Assembly (NCBI RefSeq): GCF_900109175.1
Contig: NZ_FNZE01000006.1
Location: forward strand, 124,001 to 188,000
DNA length: 64,000 bases
Direction of reading: 5' to 3'
From: Pseudomonas linyingensis
Lineage (GTDB): Bacteria > Pseudomonadota > Gammaproteobacteria > Pseudomonadales > Pseudomonadaceae
Shown: one piece after another, positions 9,553-18,747 of the stretch
Layout of the letters: each line of letters starts with the position of its first letter
Position numbering within the stretch: position 1 is the stretch's first letter
Notes under the pieces: model-generated
Seen by the model: the letters and a program-made list of their open reading frames with translations, nothing else
Told to the model about the DNA's origin: nothing
Database searches by the model: none
Translations under genes and position numbers: made by a program

Positions 9553-10809
9553 TTACAATTGGTTGTTCTTTTGCGATTGTGGTTTTAGTGATTCTGTTAT
9601 TTTTTTCTCAAGATCTTTAGCGAAGGCTAAGCTAATTTTTGCTGAGGGGCTTGCCTCGCCGGATACTGCTGCACCTACAGCCGCTACGATCTCCTTTTCA
9701 TAGCCAATGATTTCTGGGAAAGACTGTTTCTCTAGCCCAAACAATGACATAAAGTAATTTGTTTTTTCATGATATGCAATGGCCACCGTAGGCACTCCAA
9801 GAGCAAGACCGTATATCACGGAGTGGGTTTTATGTCCTATTACACATGCGGATCTAGAGAATTCAGTTATTGTCTCTTTAGGAGAAAAGTCTTCGTCTAT
9901 ATAGGTTATTTTGTCGGTTGAACACGTCGCGATAAGCTTCCTCAAGACGTCCCTTTCATCCCCGCCAAACCCCTTGTACTGCATTGGGATGAATTTTACA
10001 TTGTAGCCTTTGCTGACCAATTCTAAAGCTACACTTTTCCAGGATTCAGAGTATCTTTTAATATAGTCTTGGTCGTTTATACCTGCAGTGTATATTGCGC
10101 AAACTATCGTCTTGCTTTCAGGGCTCTTCTCAAGCTCCATCTTTGTTGATAGGAAGACGCTGTCCGGTGTTTCGATAGGTGGGGTGGTTGATATTTTTTT
10201 TACGCACTCTATGCTTAAATTGTCTCTGACATATATTTTTTTGCAAGAGTTGAATACTCTGCCTATCGCTTTTATCGCATAGCTTGGAGCGCCATTGAAG
10301 GGGCCAATAGATTGAGACCATAATATAGGAGGCTTCTGGTAGAGGTCTGCAAGCGCCAGTGAAATTAGTTGAGGATTTATGCAGTCCTTCTCTAGGACAT
10401 TAGATATGTGATGTCCTCCAGTGCAAAAAACGAAATCCGCCTCTTTTATAAGAGATTTGATTTTTTTGCCAAATAAAATTGTGGCTAAAGCCTTCGCAGG
10501 TCGATCCATTCTATTTGAGTAGAGGGAAATGAATGCTTTGTAGGATATTTTTCTATGGAATAGAAAGTTCAATCGTTTGAATGTATTTTCTAGAGTGGAC
10601 GAGTTAGGGGATTTGAATATGCTCCCTCCAGGCCAATAACAAGCTTGGGAGTTTTTGTGTTCCCACCAAAAAGGTAAACTCCCATCGCTGGAAGATAAAT
10701 TTATCTGCGTAGATCGCTCAGCCTCGGAAGCAATCGCGCCGCTCAAATAGTATAAAACGCTATTGTCTCCTTTGTTGTGGGAGCAGTGATTGAGAATGAG
10801 TACCTTCAT
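9553..10809 (-). CDS. polysaccharide pyruvyl transferase family protein
   Basis: Encodes 418 residues of the PF04230-type family, which adds ketal-linked pyruvate from phosphoenolpyruvate to sugars of cell-surface polymers. Evidence is the N-terminal HNKGDNSVLYYL (residues 11-22) and the C-terminal VIGHKTHSVIYGLALGVPTVAIAYHEK region with the conserved HxxS/H pair and glycine-proline turn. It is AT-rich and overlaps the downstream end of the nitroreductase gene by four bases, so the two are translationally coupled. Pyruvylation would add negative charge to the polymer of operon 1; the acceptor sugar is unknown. Confidence 0.85.
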   Translation of the reverse strand: MKVLILNHCSHNKGDNSVLYYLSGAIASEAERSTQINLSSSDGSLPFWWEHKNSQACYWPGGSIFKSPNSSTLENTFKRLNFLFHRKISYKAFISLYSNRMDRPAKALATILFGKKIKSLIKEADFVFCTGGHHISNVLEKDCINPQLISLALADLYQKPPILWSQSIGPFNGAPSYAIKAIGRVFNSCKKIYVRDNLSIECVKKISTTPPIETPDSVFLSTKMELEKSPESKTIVCAIYTAGINDQDYIKRYSESWKSVALELVSKGYNVKFIPMQYKGFGGDERDVLRKLIATCSTDKITYIDEDFSPKETITEFSRSACVIGHKTHSVIYGLALGVPTVAIAYHEKTNYFMSLFGLEKQSFPEIIGYEKEIVAAVGAAVSGEASPSAKISLAFAKDLEKKITESLKPQSQKNNQL

Positions 10810-11741
10810 TTAACTTCCACCATGTATTCCATTGCTGATTTTTTTCCTGGGATTGGGGCGCCGTTTTTAGGCTTGCCAATGATCACATTAAATGCGATCT
10901 GGCAGTGCCTGGGGATTTCTAACGCTTCCCGAAGTTCGGCTTCTTCGTGCTCATCGGCATGTGACCAGTTCAGGACACATGCTCCAAGACCCAAGGAGTG
11001 GAATAGTAAAAGAGAGTTTTGAAACCCTAAGGAAGCATCAATCATGCCTGTGAGCGACTCTTGGGGAAGATGATAAGAGCGTGTATCGTAGCATACGCTA
11101 ATAAATGCGAAGGTTCCGGATATTGAGGTTGCGCCTTTGTTAAAAGACGCGCATTTTTTGGCGAGGTTATCATTACAAGTAAAGAAGTTGACAATGGTTT
11201 GTCTGTTGCAACTTGATGGAGCCCAGATGCTACCAGTCAGAGCCCTCTTGATCTCTTTAGGGGTTGGTGTTTCTCCTTCTTCGAAGTGGCGGATTGTTCG
11301 CCTTTCTTTTATTGATGCAAGAAGTTTTTCGTAAGAAATGGAGTTTTCATTCTCAAACGGAAAGTTGCTGTAGTCTCTTTCGGAAAGCTGTCCCCGCTGA
11401 AGGCTCTGATGGTGGTTGTAAATTGCAGTTGCCCACTGAGAAGTGTGTGGACTTATTTCATGATTTATTTTCTCAAGATTTTTCTTAAGATAATGCGAAA
11501 GCTCCAAGCTATGACCTGGAGTTCGCTTGGGAGACTGTAAGCCTTTATCTATAATATGTGCTTGTTTTCTTACGATGCTAAGTATGTCGCCTCTGTTATC
11601 AGGATCGCTTTTCCAGCTGAGGCTGTTTATGTACTTTACTTTGCTGTATAGATGCCCGCTAAGCAGTGCAAATCTTGGTCTCATTCGTAGAAGGTTATAT
11701 GTTTTTTGGGGAAGTATTTTCTTTGCTATATTTTTGAGCAT
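10806..11741 (-). CDS. nitroreductase-family protein in polysaccharide operon
   Basis: Encodes 311 residues. The C-terminal 200 residues carry the FMN-dependent nitroreductase pattern: ERRTIRHF (Arg/Ser phosphate contacts), APSSCNRQTI, DASLGFQNSLLLFHSLGLGACVLNW and a terminal IGKPKNGAP. The N-terminal 100 residues are an extension absent from stand-alone nitroreductases. The start at 11741 was chosen because AGGA lies eight bases upstream and it overlaps the flippase end by only 16 bases; the open frame runs 81 codons further up inside the flippase gene. Such proteins recur next to pyruvyl transferase genes in capsule loci, but their reaction is not known. Low GC like its neighbours. Confidence 0.8.
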   Translation of the reverse strand: MLKNIAKKILPQKTYNLLRMRPRFALLSGHLYSKVKYINSLSWKSDPDNRGDILSIVRKQAHIIDKGLQSPKRTPGHSLELSHYLKKNLEKINHEISPHTSQWATAIYNHHQSLQRGQLSERDYSNFPFENENSISYEKLLASIKERRTIRHFEEGETPTPKEIKRALTGSIWAPSSCNRQTIVNFFTCNDNLAKKCASFNKGATSISGTFAFISVCYDTRSYHLPQESLTGMIDASLGFQNSLLLFHSLGLGACVLNWSHADEHEEAELREALEIPRHCQIAFNVIIGKPKNGAPIPGKKSAMEYMVEVK

Positions 11742-12952
11742 TTGCATGTTCCTGCCGTCATGGTATATCTGAAAATCAAAGTTGTACTCAAGGCGGCTGT
11801 TATTGTGTAAATTGGAATCTCGGTCAGCGAGACTCCAGCAGTATGCAGAAGAATTCCTGATGAAATATATACAAAGAATCCAATTAGCATGGTTTTTGCG
11901 GCTGATTTTGTATTTTTTTCGGCGATAAAAAAGTGTGCGGTTGTGTAGTTTGAGAAAAAAAGCCAGAAGGATATGGAAAGCCAAATTATATTGCGCGAAA
12001 GGTGCTGTATAACTTCGTTATCAGAATTAAAAAAACTCGTATCAATATGGCTGATAAATATTGATAGTGCTATGCATACTAGTAGCAAGGTTGGCAGCCA
12101 TTTTGCTGTTATTTTTGATTTGAGCTTTTGGTACTCGTAAGGAGACTTTTCGTAGATATTTATTAGAGGCTTTTGTGTGATGAGGGATGCCGTTGAAGCG
12201 ATTGTTGAAAGAGCTACAATCGCTCTGAGAGTTATGGCCTGTTTGTTGTATAGGTCTGGGCTTGATATCTTGGAGTACATTAGTATTTGGGGGAGATTAA
12301 AATATAAGTACCATATTATGTTGTTTGGTATCAGGGGGAGTGAAACTGTTTTCCATGCAGGGATGATTGTGGCTATGCTGGATGCTAGATTGTTTATACT
12401 GAATCTGCTTTTGACTCCTGAAATCTTACAGGCTATTATCGTTGCAATTGTGTGTGCCGCAATTTCCGCGCATATTATGAGGTTTCTTGAAGGTTCATCT
12501 TTTAATATGAAGAAGACTCCGAAGATGCCTGCCATCGATATTCCAGGTATGGCGAAGCATAGAAATACATGTGACTCTTCTCTTTGAGACCTGCAGAACT
12601 CTGTAGCCATATTGAATAGCGAGAAAATCATCGCCATTCCAGTGCAGGCCAAGAATAAGTTGCTGGTAATCGTGATTGCGAAAATGGTTGATGCTGATAT
12701 TGCGAGTGCGATTATGCTTATATTTGAAGCTATTTCAGATATGGCTTTTTTATATGCATCGCTGTAGCTGTATCTGAATAATGTGAAGGCTATTTGAAGC
12801 CCTATTATTTGGGAGGATATTTGCCAAAGTGAGAAATAAAAGGCGTAATCTTTAAAGTCCTCTTCGCTCATTATGTACGAGAGTAAAAAAAAACCTGCAA
12901 TGGAGAGAAGTCTTGAAAGAAACAGCGATGAGGCTCTGAGGATTATGCGCAT
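11726..12952 (-). CDS. Wzx-like polysaccharide flippase
   Basis: Encodes 408 residues with about twelve membrane helices and an N-terminal LSRLLSIAGFFLLSYIMSEEDFKDYAFY pattern typical of the MOP/MATE-like polysaccharide transporter superfamily (quoted landmarks: SRLLS, GFFLL, FKDYA). Wzx moves the undecaprenyl-linked repeat unit across the inner membrane. It overlaps the preceding glycosyltransferase end by 10 bases and the following nitroreductase start by 16. AT-rich. A second unrelated flippase gene in the same locus (43809-44990) serves the other operon. Confidence 0.82.
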   Translation of the reverse strand: MRIILRASSLFLSRLLSIAGFFLLSYIMSEEDFKDYAFYFSLWQISSQIIGLQIAFTLFRYSYSDAYKKAISEIASNISIIALAISASTIFAITITSNLFLACTGMAMIFSLFNMATEFCRSQREESHVFLCFAIPGISMAGIFGVFFILKDEPSRNLIICAEIAAHTIATIIACKISGVKSRFSINNLASSIATIIPAWKTVSLPLIPNNIIWYLYFNLPQILMYSKISSPDLYNKQAITLRAIVALSTIASTASLITQKPLINIYEKSPYEYQKLKSKITAKWLPTLLLVCIALSIFISHIDTSFFNSDNEVIQHLSRNIIWLSISFWLFFSNYTTAHFFIAEKNTKSAAKTMLIGFFVYISSGILLHTAGVSLTEIPIYTITAALSTTLIFRYTMTAGTCKCSKI

Positions 12953-14040
12953 ACTTCAGATCTTTTTATGGTTTCATAATAGATTTCGTAGTTTTCTTTC
13001 CAGTGGATTTCAAGCCTATTATGTATTTCGTTTTTCTTGCTCTGTATTTCGCTTATTAGTCTGTCTAGTTTCTCCATTTCACTTGCGGAGAAATCTTCGG
13101 CATTTACTTTGATCCCGCTGCCTAGGCTTTCAATTTCTTTGTTCTGAGGAATGCATGAAGATGTTATTATCGGGGTTTTGAAAAATATGTGCTCATAAAA
13201 TTTGTTGGGTGCCGCATATTTATGAAGCTCAATTTTGGGGGTGTAGTAAGCCCATGTGAAGTCAATTTTTGAATAGAGTTCTGGTATCTGAAGTGCAGAG
13301 TATGGGCCAAGGAATTCTATGTTAGTGTTGCTGTGGCTCAACTCCTGTATTTTATTTTGCATGGCACCTCCTCCGGCAATTAACAGATTGTATTTGCCAT
13401 TCATTCTTTTGCAGAACTCAATGAGCCACTCGATTCCTCTGCTTTCATTATCTAATGTTCCAAAATAACCGATAGTAATTATTTCTCTATTAGGTTTTTT
13501 GGGGTGGTTGCCATCTTGTAAAAGTGGCACATTTTCTATGATGTGCATTTTGGGGATTCGATTGGTGGAAATCCCTCTGTCGGAATAATATTTTATTCGT
13601 GACTGGTGTGGGATTATGACCTTGTCAAAGTGCCTTGCAATATATATCTCTATTTTATCTAGTAGTTTTTGGATTGTTTTGCTTTTTATTTTTGTTTGCG
13701 CGAATGGGTCGACAATGTCGAATATTGATTCTGTGCGTTTTATTTTTGCTGCAAGTAATCCGAGTGCAGCTGTTTCCAAATCCATAAAAACAACTTTATC
13801 GCTTTTTTTGGCATGCTTTAGAACTTGGATTGGGACCCAGATTGAGAATAAAAAAAACTTAATTCCTTTTTGTAGTTTCCCTCCAGATTTAGAGTACGGG
13901 AAGGATATTGTGCTGTCCGTTTTTCCCCCGCTTTTTTCCCATGTGTATGTCTGGCTCTTCCCGTTGCTGAAGATTTGCTGGTTTCGGGTTGTTCTAGAGT
14001 CTGCCTTTAGCGGTAAGCTTCTAAAAATATGCGTCTTCAC
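12943..14040 (-). CDS. glycosyltransferase (GT4-like)
   Basis: Encodes 365 residues with a GT-B pattern: an N-terminal acceptor domain and a C-terminal domain with [19 protein letters not shown] (start of the donor-binding half), LLIAGGG and a C-terminal [19 protein letters not shown] segment that aligns with the nucleotide-sugar-binding region of GT4 enzymes. It starts with a GTG that overlaps the wecB stop (GTGA), so translation is probably coupled to wecB. Very AT-rich. Sugar specificity cannot be read from sequence; UDP-ManNAc made by WecB is one possible donor. Confidence 0.78.
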   Translation of the reverse strand: MKTHIFRSLPLKADSRTTRNQQIFSNGKSQTYTWEKSGGKTDSTISFPYSKSGGKLQKGIKFFLFSIWVPIQVLKHAKKSDKVVFMDLETAALGLLAAKIKRTESIFDIVDPFAQTKIKSKTIQKLLDKIEIYIARHFDKVIIPHQSRIKYYSDRGISTNRIPKMHIIENVPLLQDGNHPKKPNREIITIGYFGTLDNESRGIEWLIEFCKRMNGKYNLLIAGGGAMQNKIQELSHSNTNIEFLGPYSALQIPELYSKIDFTWAYYTPKIELHKYAAPNKFYEHIFFKTPIITSSCIPQNKEIESLGSGIKVNAEDFSASEMEKLDRLISEIQSKKNEIHNRLEIHWKENYEIYYETIKRSEVCA

Positions 14041-15176
14041 TTTGTTTTTTCCTTTGAATGCTTCTTGTAAATTTCCTCTATGATTCTATTGCATGCATTT
14101 CCATCGCCATAAGGATTGTGGGCAACACTCATAGTGCGGTAGACGTGACTATCGAGCAGTAGGCTGCTCAATTCTCGGATAATGGTTTTAACCTCGGTCC
14201 CTACTAATTTTACTGTGCCAGCACTTACTGCTTCGGGGCGCTCGGTAGTGTCGCGCATCACCAGTACCGGTTTGCCGAGGGACGGGGCCTCTTCTTGGAT
14301 GCCGCCAGAGTCGGTGAGAATGATGTGGGCGCGGCTCATCAGGTGCACGAAGGGCAGGTAGTCCAGCGGCTCGATCAGATGGATGTTACTGATACCGGAG
14401 AGCAAGCGGTTAACCGGCTCGCGCACGTTGGGATTGAGGTGTACGGGGTAGACGATGTCGACATCTGGGTGTTGCTGGGCGACTTCCATCAGCGCCTGGC
14501 AGATGCGCTCGAAACCGCCGCCGAAGCTTTCGCGACGATGGCCGGTTACTAGGATCAGTTTGCGCGAGGGATCGAGGAAGGCTGCTGGAGCGGCAGCCTT
14601 GGCATAGAGTTCCTGATCCTGATCCAAGCGCTTGACCACATCGAGGAGGGCGTCGATGACGGTGTTGCCGGTGACGACGATGTTGTCGTGGGCGATGCCT
14701 TCGTTGAGCAGGTTCTGCAGGGAGTTGCTGGTCGGGGCGAAGTGCAGGTTGGCCAGGGCGCCGGTGAGCTTGCGGTTGGCTTCTTCCGGCCACGGCGAGT
14801 ACAGGTTGCCAGTGCGCAGGCCGGCTTCGACGTGGGCGACCGGGATCTGCTGGTAGTAGGCGGCGAGGCTGGCGGCGAAGGTAGTGGCGGTGTCGCCGTG
14901 GACAAGCACTATGTCCGGCTTGAACTCGGCGAATACCGATTTCATCCCTTGCAGGATAGCGGTGCTGATGTCGGTCAGGTCCTGGCCGGGCTTCATGATG
15001 TTGAGGTCGAAGTCCGGCTGGATGGCGAACAGGTCGAGTACTTGGTCGAGCATTTCGCGGTGCTGGCCGGTGACGCATACCTTGGCGTCGAAGCGCTCGT
15101 CGGCGGCGAGAGCGAGGGCGAGTGGCGCCATCTTGATGGCTTCGGGGCGGGTGCCGAAGACGCAGAGGGTTTTCAT
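14037..15176 (-). CDS. wecB: UDP-N-acetylglucosamine 2-epimerase (non-hydrolysing)
   Basis: Encodes 379 residues interconverting UDP-GlcNAc and UDP-ManNAc. Landmarks are [13 protein letters not shown] at residues 7-19, [35 protein letters not shown], the [10 protein letters not shown] motif and the [17 protein letters not shown] region, all typical of WecB/MnaA. No ManNAc dehydrogenase (WecC type) was found in the window. The last 70 or so codons are clearly more AT-rich than the rest, marking the edge of the low-GC cassette inside this gene. Confidence 0.95.
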   Translation of the reverse strand: MKTLCVFGTRPEAIKMAPLALALAADERFDAKVCVTGQHREMLDQVLDLFAIQPDFDLNIMKPGQDLTDISTAILQGMKSVFAEFKPDIVLVHGDTATTFAASLAAYYQQIPVAHVEAGLRTGNLYSPWPEEANRKLTGALANLHFAPTSNSLQNLLNEGIAHDNIVVTGNTVIDALLDVVKRLDQDQELYAKAAAPAAFLDPSRKLILVTGHRRESFGGGFERICQALMEVAQQHPDVDIVYPVHLNPNVREPVNRLLSGISNIHLIEPLDYLPFVHLMSRAHIILTDSGGIQEEAPSLGKPVLVMRDTTERPEAVSAGTVKLVGTEVKTIIRELSSLLLDSHVYRTMSVAHNPYGDGNACNRIIEEIYKKHSKEKTK

Positions 15177-15285
15177 GAGGCCTTATTCCAGAATGCTTGG
15201 TGATTTCATTTCTTGGCAGGTCGTTGGCCTGCGTTCGCCCGAGGGCGCGCGCCCCACAAGAAAGGTTAGGGAGGGGCTGCGGACT

Positions 15286-16677
15286 TTAGTAGATGTCTTT
15301 GGACAGCAAGCTCAGCGGTGTCTTGATCAAAATCTTGATATCCAGCCACACCGACCAGTTGTTGATGTAGGCGAGGTCGAGTTCGACGCGCTTCTGCATC
15401 TTGTCGAGGGTTTCGGTCTCGCCGCGGCAGCCGCTGATCTGCGCCAGGCCGGTGATGCCGGGCTTGATGCGGTGGCGGGCCATGTAGGCGTCGATCTTGC
15501 CGGTGTAGTAGTCGTTGTGCGCCACGGCGTGCGGGCGCGGGCCGACGAGGGACATGCGGCCCTGCAGCACGTTGAAGAATTGCGGCAGTTCGTCGATGGA
15601 GGTGCGGCGGATAAAGCGGCCGATGGGGGTGATGCGCGGGTCTTCGCGGGTGGCCTGCTTGACCTGCCGGTCGTCGTGCATGCGCATGGAGCGGAACTTG
15701 TAGACCTTGATCACCTGGCCGTTCCAGCCGTGGCGTTGCTGCTTAAACAGGATCGGGCCGGGGGAAGAGCGCTTGATCAGGATGGCGATCACCAGCATCA
15801 GCGGGCTGAAGGCGATGATGGCCAGCAGGGCGAGGATGCGATCCAGGGCGGCCTTGGTCAGCGCGGCGGTAGGATAGGCGGTGAGCGGGCTTTCGTTGAG
15901 GTGGATGGCTGGCAGGCCGCCGATGTCGCTCACCGAGTGGTTGAGCAGCATCATGCTGGCCAGGTCGGGAATCCACACCACGTCGACGCTGGCATCGAGC
16001 AGGTCGATGTACAGGCCTTCGATCTGTTCGGCCTCGGCCAGCGGCAGGGCAATGTACAGGCGGCGGATGTTGTGCTCGGCGATCAGCGCGCGCAGGTGCT
16101 CGAGGCCGCCGAGGATGGGGTAGAGGCTGTTGCTCGGCAGTTCGGCGCTGTCCGAGGCAATCAGGCCGACCACCGGTTCGTGCTGGTTGCGTACCAGTTG
16201 GTCGGCAAGCTCGAGGGCGAGGTCGCCGGTGCCGACGATCAGCGAGGTGCGGTCACTCTGCAGTTGCTGGTGATAGCGGCGCGAGACGTGGTGTAGCGGC
16301 AGGTAGCTGCCGGCCTGCAGGGCAAAGCCGAGCAGCGCCCAGGTCAGGGTGACTTCGCGGGAGAACAGTTCGCTGGTCTTGGTGATGAAGGCGACCACGG
16401 TGAGGGCGGCGAGCAGCAGCAGCCAGCCACCGAGCAGGCGGGTCAGGCCGGTGAGGTAGCCGTGCTGTTTGTGGTAGACGCGTAGCAGGGCGTAGGCGGG
16501 GACCGAGGCGAGCAGGGCGAACACGGCGAGGACCCGGTATTGGGTGCCCATATCACCGGTCTTGAGGATGGCCAGGGCACCGAGGAGCAGGGTGGTCAGG
16601 CTGATGCCTATCAGCCATTGGCCCCAGAAGGTCAGGCCGCGGCCGCCGGGAAGGGTAGTGTCGGATCTGCGGGTCAC
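15286..16677 (-). CDS. undecaprenyl-phosphate glucose phosphotransferase, WcaJ-like
   Basis: Encodes 463 residues of the polyprenyl-phosphate hexose-1-phosphate transferase family that starts repeat-unit synthesis in the inner membrane. There are four N-terminal helices, a CoA-binding-like Rossmann segment (LIVGTGDLALELADQL), a fifth hydrophobic segment, then the catalytic bacterial sugar transferase domain with KVYKFRSMR, RRTSIDELPQFFNVLQG and MSLVGPRPHA. The GTG start at 16677 has AAGG eight bases upstream and gives the usual length; ATG codons at 16851/16848 would add a Pro/His-rich 58-residue extension with no good ribosome site. This is the initiating enzyme of operon 1. Confidence 0.9.
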   Translation of the reverse strand: MTRRSDTTLPGGRGLTFWGQWLIGISLTTLLLGALAILKTGDMGTQYRVLAVFALLASVPAYALLRVYHKQHGYLTGLTRLLGGWLLLLAALTVVAFITKTSELFSREVTLTWALLGFALQAGSYLPLHHVSRRYHQQLQSDRTSLIVGTGDLALELADQLVRNQHEPVVGLIASDSAELPSNSLYPILGGLEHLRALIAEHNIRRLYIALPLAEAEQIEGLYIDLLDASVDVVWIPDLASMMLLNHSVSDIGGLPAIHLNESPLTAYPTAALTKAALDRILALLAIIAFSPLMLVIAILIKRSSPGPILFKQQRHGWNGQVIKVYKFRSMRMHDDRQVKQATREDPRITPIGRFIRRTSIDELPQFFNVLQGRMSLVGPRPHAVAHNDYYTGKIDAYMARHRIKPGITGLAQISGCRGETETLDKMQKRVELDLAYINNWSVWLDIKILIKTPLSLLSKDIY

Positions 16678-16938
16678 GTGTTGGGCCTTGCTCTGGAAGG
16701 GAGCGCTACTGCCCTGGAGTTGGGCGTCCCCGTGCAGGGGGTGTGGGCGAGAGGGATGCGGGTTATGTGGCGATAGGCTATGCGCGGCTGCGACTCTGCG
16801 CTGCGCAGCCCGAGGCGTGGGCTGGGGGGCGGTGGAGGTCTTGGGCATCATCCTGAGCCTGTGTGAGGTGAGCGGCAGGTTTGCTGGGTTACGCCGCGTA
16901 GAGGCTGACCCTACGTAGGTTCGAGTTGCTGGTTGCGG

Positions 16939-17688
16939 TTACTGGCAGATCTTCTGCTCATTCCGGGTGGCGGTATCGATGTCTTGGCACAGGATTTCGC
17001 TCATCCCGGTGCGCTGGGCGATGGTCAGCAGGTTCTGTGCCTCTTTGCGGCTGTAGCGGATCGTGCGCCGGGCTGCTTCGAGAGTGGCGGTCCGCTGCTC
17101 GTCGGTCAGGCTCGGCCAGGCGATCAGGCCGATTTCCGCGAGGCTGCGGTTGATCTCGACGCGGGTGGGGCCGAGGGCCTGGGCCTGTTGCAGGGCGTGG
17201 GCGAATTCATGGTCGAATTCGAGCAGGTAGAGCTTGGCGTAGGCGAGCGCGGCCCAGTTGTGCGGCCAGGTTGGCCGCGCCTGGCTGGCGGAGCGGAAGG
17301 CCTCGAGGGCGGCGCGGCGGGACTGTTCGGCCTCGGCGGCGCCGAAGGGGTGGCGGAACTGTTGCCACTGCAGGACGCGGCCGAGGCGTTCGAGGGCTTC
17401 GCCGTTGCTGCCGGGATACAGGCTGACGGCGCGTTGGGCGGCGGCGTGGGCGATCTGCCAGGCCTGGGGGCTGGGCTCGTTGCGTTTGGCGCTCCAGTCG
17501 TCGAGGAAGGCCTGGGTTTGGTAGCTGGCGATGGCGGCGAGTAGCAGGCAGCCGCCGCCGTAGAGCAGGGGCAGGCTGAGGGCGAGGGCCAGGAGGAGGG
17601 CGAGGCGCTGTGTGAGCGGTTTCACGCTTTGCGAATCGCTGCGCGAGCGCGAACGGCGCCGGCTGGGGAGGGCGGTGGTAGTTGTCAT
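16939..17688 (-). CDS. VpsP-like polysaccharide biosynthesis protein
   Basis: Encodes 249 residues: an Arg/Ser-rich basic N-terminus, one membrane segment near residues 27-51 (LLLALALSLPLLYGGGCLLL), then a predicted all-helical periplasmic part with TPR-like spacing (AAQRAVSLYPGSNGEALERLGRV, then ALEAFRSASQARPTWPHNWAALAYAK in the landmarks). Similar proteins are annotated as VpsP family in Pseudomonas and Vibrio exopolysaccharide clusters, and their exact role is not known. It lies between the CpsB-like phosphatase and the initiating transferase. The family assignment rests on remembered architecture and context, not on a catalytic motif. Confidence 0.55.
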   Translation of the reverse strand: MTTTTALPSRRRSRSRSDSQSVKPLTQRLALLLALALSLPLLYGGGCLLLAAIASYQTQAFLDDWSAKRNEPSPQAWQIAHAAAQRAVSLYPGSNGEALERLGRVLQWQQFRHPFGAAEAEQSRRAALEAFRSASQARPTWPHNWAALAYAKLYLLEFDHEFAHALQQAQALGPTRVEINRSLAEIGLIAWPSLTDEQRTATLEAARRTIRYSRKEAQNLLTIAQRTGMSEILCQDIDTATRNEQKICQ

Positions 17689-17695
17689 AGGGGAT

Positions 17696-18421
17696 TCAGG
17701 CGAAGTGGCTTTGGGCGATCAGCCAGGGGGTGTCCTTGACCAGGCGTTCGGCCTGGGTATCACCGACGATGCGGGCGGCGTGTTCCATGCCTTCGGTGAG
17801 GCGGGGCGGGCGGTGCTGCACGTTGTGGGCGTCGCTGGCGAGGATGGTCACCAGACCCTGCTCCAGCAGGCTGTGGGCGATGTCCTGGGCGGCTTCGCCG
17901 AAGTGGCCGGCCACCGAGGAGGCAGTGACCTGCAGCAGGCAGCCCTGTTCGAGGAAGGGCTTGAGTTTGCTCGGCGTGCGCATGATGCCCTTGTTGCGTT
18001 CGGGATGGGCGATCATCGGCACGATGTTGCGTTGTAGCAGCCAGCGGGTGAGGCGCTCGGCGCCGAAGGGGATCTCGCTGTGGGGAAACTCCAGCAGCAG
18101 CACCTTGTTGTCCTGCCAGCGGCCTAGGAAGGGCAGGTTGCCTTCGGCCTGGCTGGCCATCAACTCCATGCCGAAGCGCACTTCGGCGGCCCAGCTGACC
18201 CGCAGCTCAATGCCGGCTTGGTCGAGGCCGCGGACGAACTGCTGGTGGGCGTTATGGATGCTGTGGCGGTCGTTGTCGTAGCGGCCGGGGTGGATGTGCG
18301 GGGTGCAAACCAGGTGGGTGATGCCGTCCTGCACGGCTATGCGCGCGAGTTGCAGGGCGGTTTCCAGGTCGGGCGCGCCGTCGTCGATACCGGGGAGCAG
18401 GTGGTTGTGCAGGTCGATCAT
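17696..18421 (-). CDS. PHP-type tyrosine-protein phosphatase (CpsB/YwqE-like), copy 1
   Basis: Encodes 241 residues of the PHP metal-dependent phosphatase family that dephosphorylates the tyrosine cluster of Wzc/CpsD-type kinases. Metal-ligand motifs are DLHNHLLPGIDDG at the N-terminus, CTPHIHPG, the Glu/His of AAEVRF, IAHPERN and SDAHN. The start MIDLHNH at 18421 equals that of copy 2 (47472-48197); the open frame continues upstream into the nucleotidyltransferase gene but is not conserved. Copy 2 directly follows its wzc, whereas here the HEPN/MNT pair intervenes. Confidence 0.92.
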   Translation of the reverse strand: MIDLHNHLLPGIDDGAPDLETALQLARIAVQDGITHLVCTPHIHPGRYDNDRHSIHNAHQQFVRGLDQAGIELRVSWAAEVRFGMELMASQAEGNLPFLGRWQDNKVLLLEFPHSEIPFGAERLTRWLLQRNIVPMIAHPERNKGIMRTPSKLKPFLEQGCLLQVTASSVAGHFGEAAQDIAHSLLEQGLVTILASDAHNVQHRPPRLTEGMEHAARIVGDTQAERLVKDTPWLIAQSHFA

Positions 18422-18435
18422 TGTCGATTGGGGCT

Positions 18436-18747
18436 TCAGCGCGTATAGAAAGTCTTGCCGACTCGGGCGATGTACTCGAGCAGGGCGGGGTTGTCGAGAT
18501 GCTGGTGGAGTGACAGGTCGATCTTCCAGGGCAGCAGCAGGTCGTCGAGGGCCAGTTCGATATCCAGCAAGTTCTGGTAGGTCAGTTGCTCGCCCTTGAG
18601 GGTCAGGTCGATGTCCGAGCCGGGGCGGTAGCTGCCCTTGGCCCGTGAGCCATAGAGGATGGCCTGTTCGACTGCTGGGAACAGGCTGAGAACCTGGCGG
18701 ATGGACTGGATGGCGTTTTCCGGCAGGCCCGTGCTGTCGAGGTTCAT
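18436..18747 (-). CDS. MNT-type minimal nucleotidyltransferase, probable antitoxin
   Basis: Encodes 103 residues of the minimal nucleotidyltransferase family. The signature GSRAKGSYRPGSDIDLTL (GS-x10-DxD) lies near residues 33-50, and the third acidic residue is probably in WKIDLSLH. In characterised HEPN/MNT pairs the MNT protein neutralises the HEPN toxin, in some cases by AMPylating it. It overlaps the HEPN gene stop by four bases and ends 14 bases before cpsB copy 1. It is embedded in the polysaccharide operon and absent from the equivalent place in module 2. Confidence 0.85.
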   Translation of the reverse strand: MNLDSTGLPENAIQSIRQVLSLFPAVEQAILYGSRAKGSYRPGSDIDLTLKGEQLTYQNLLDIELALDDLLLPWKIDLSLHQHLDNPALLEYIARVGKTFYTR

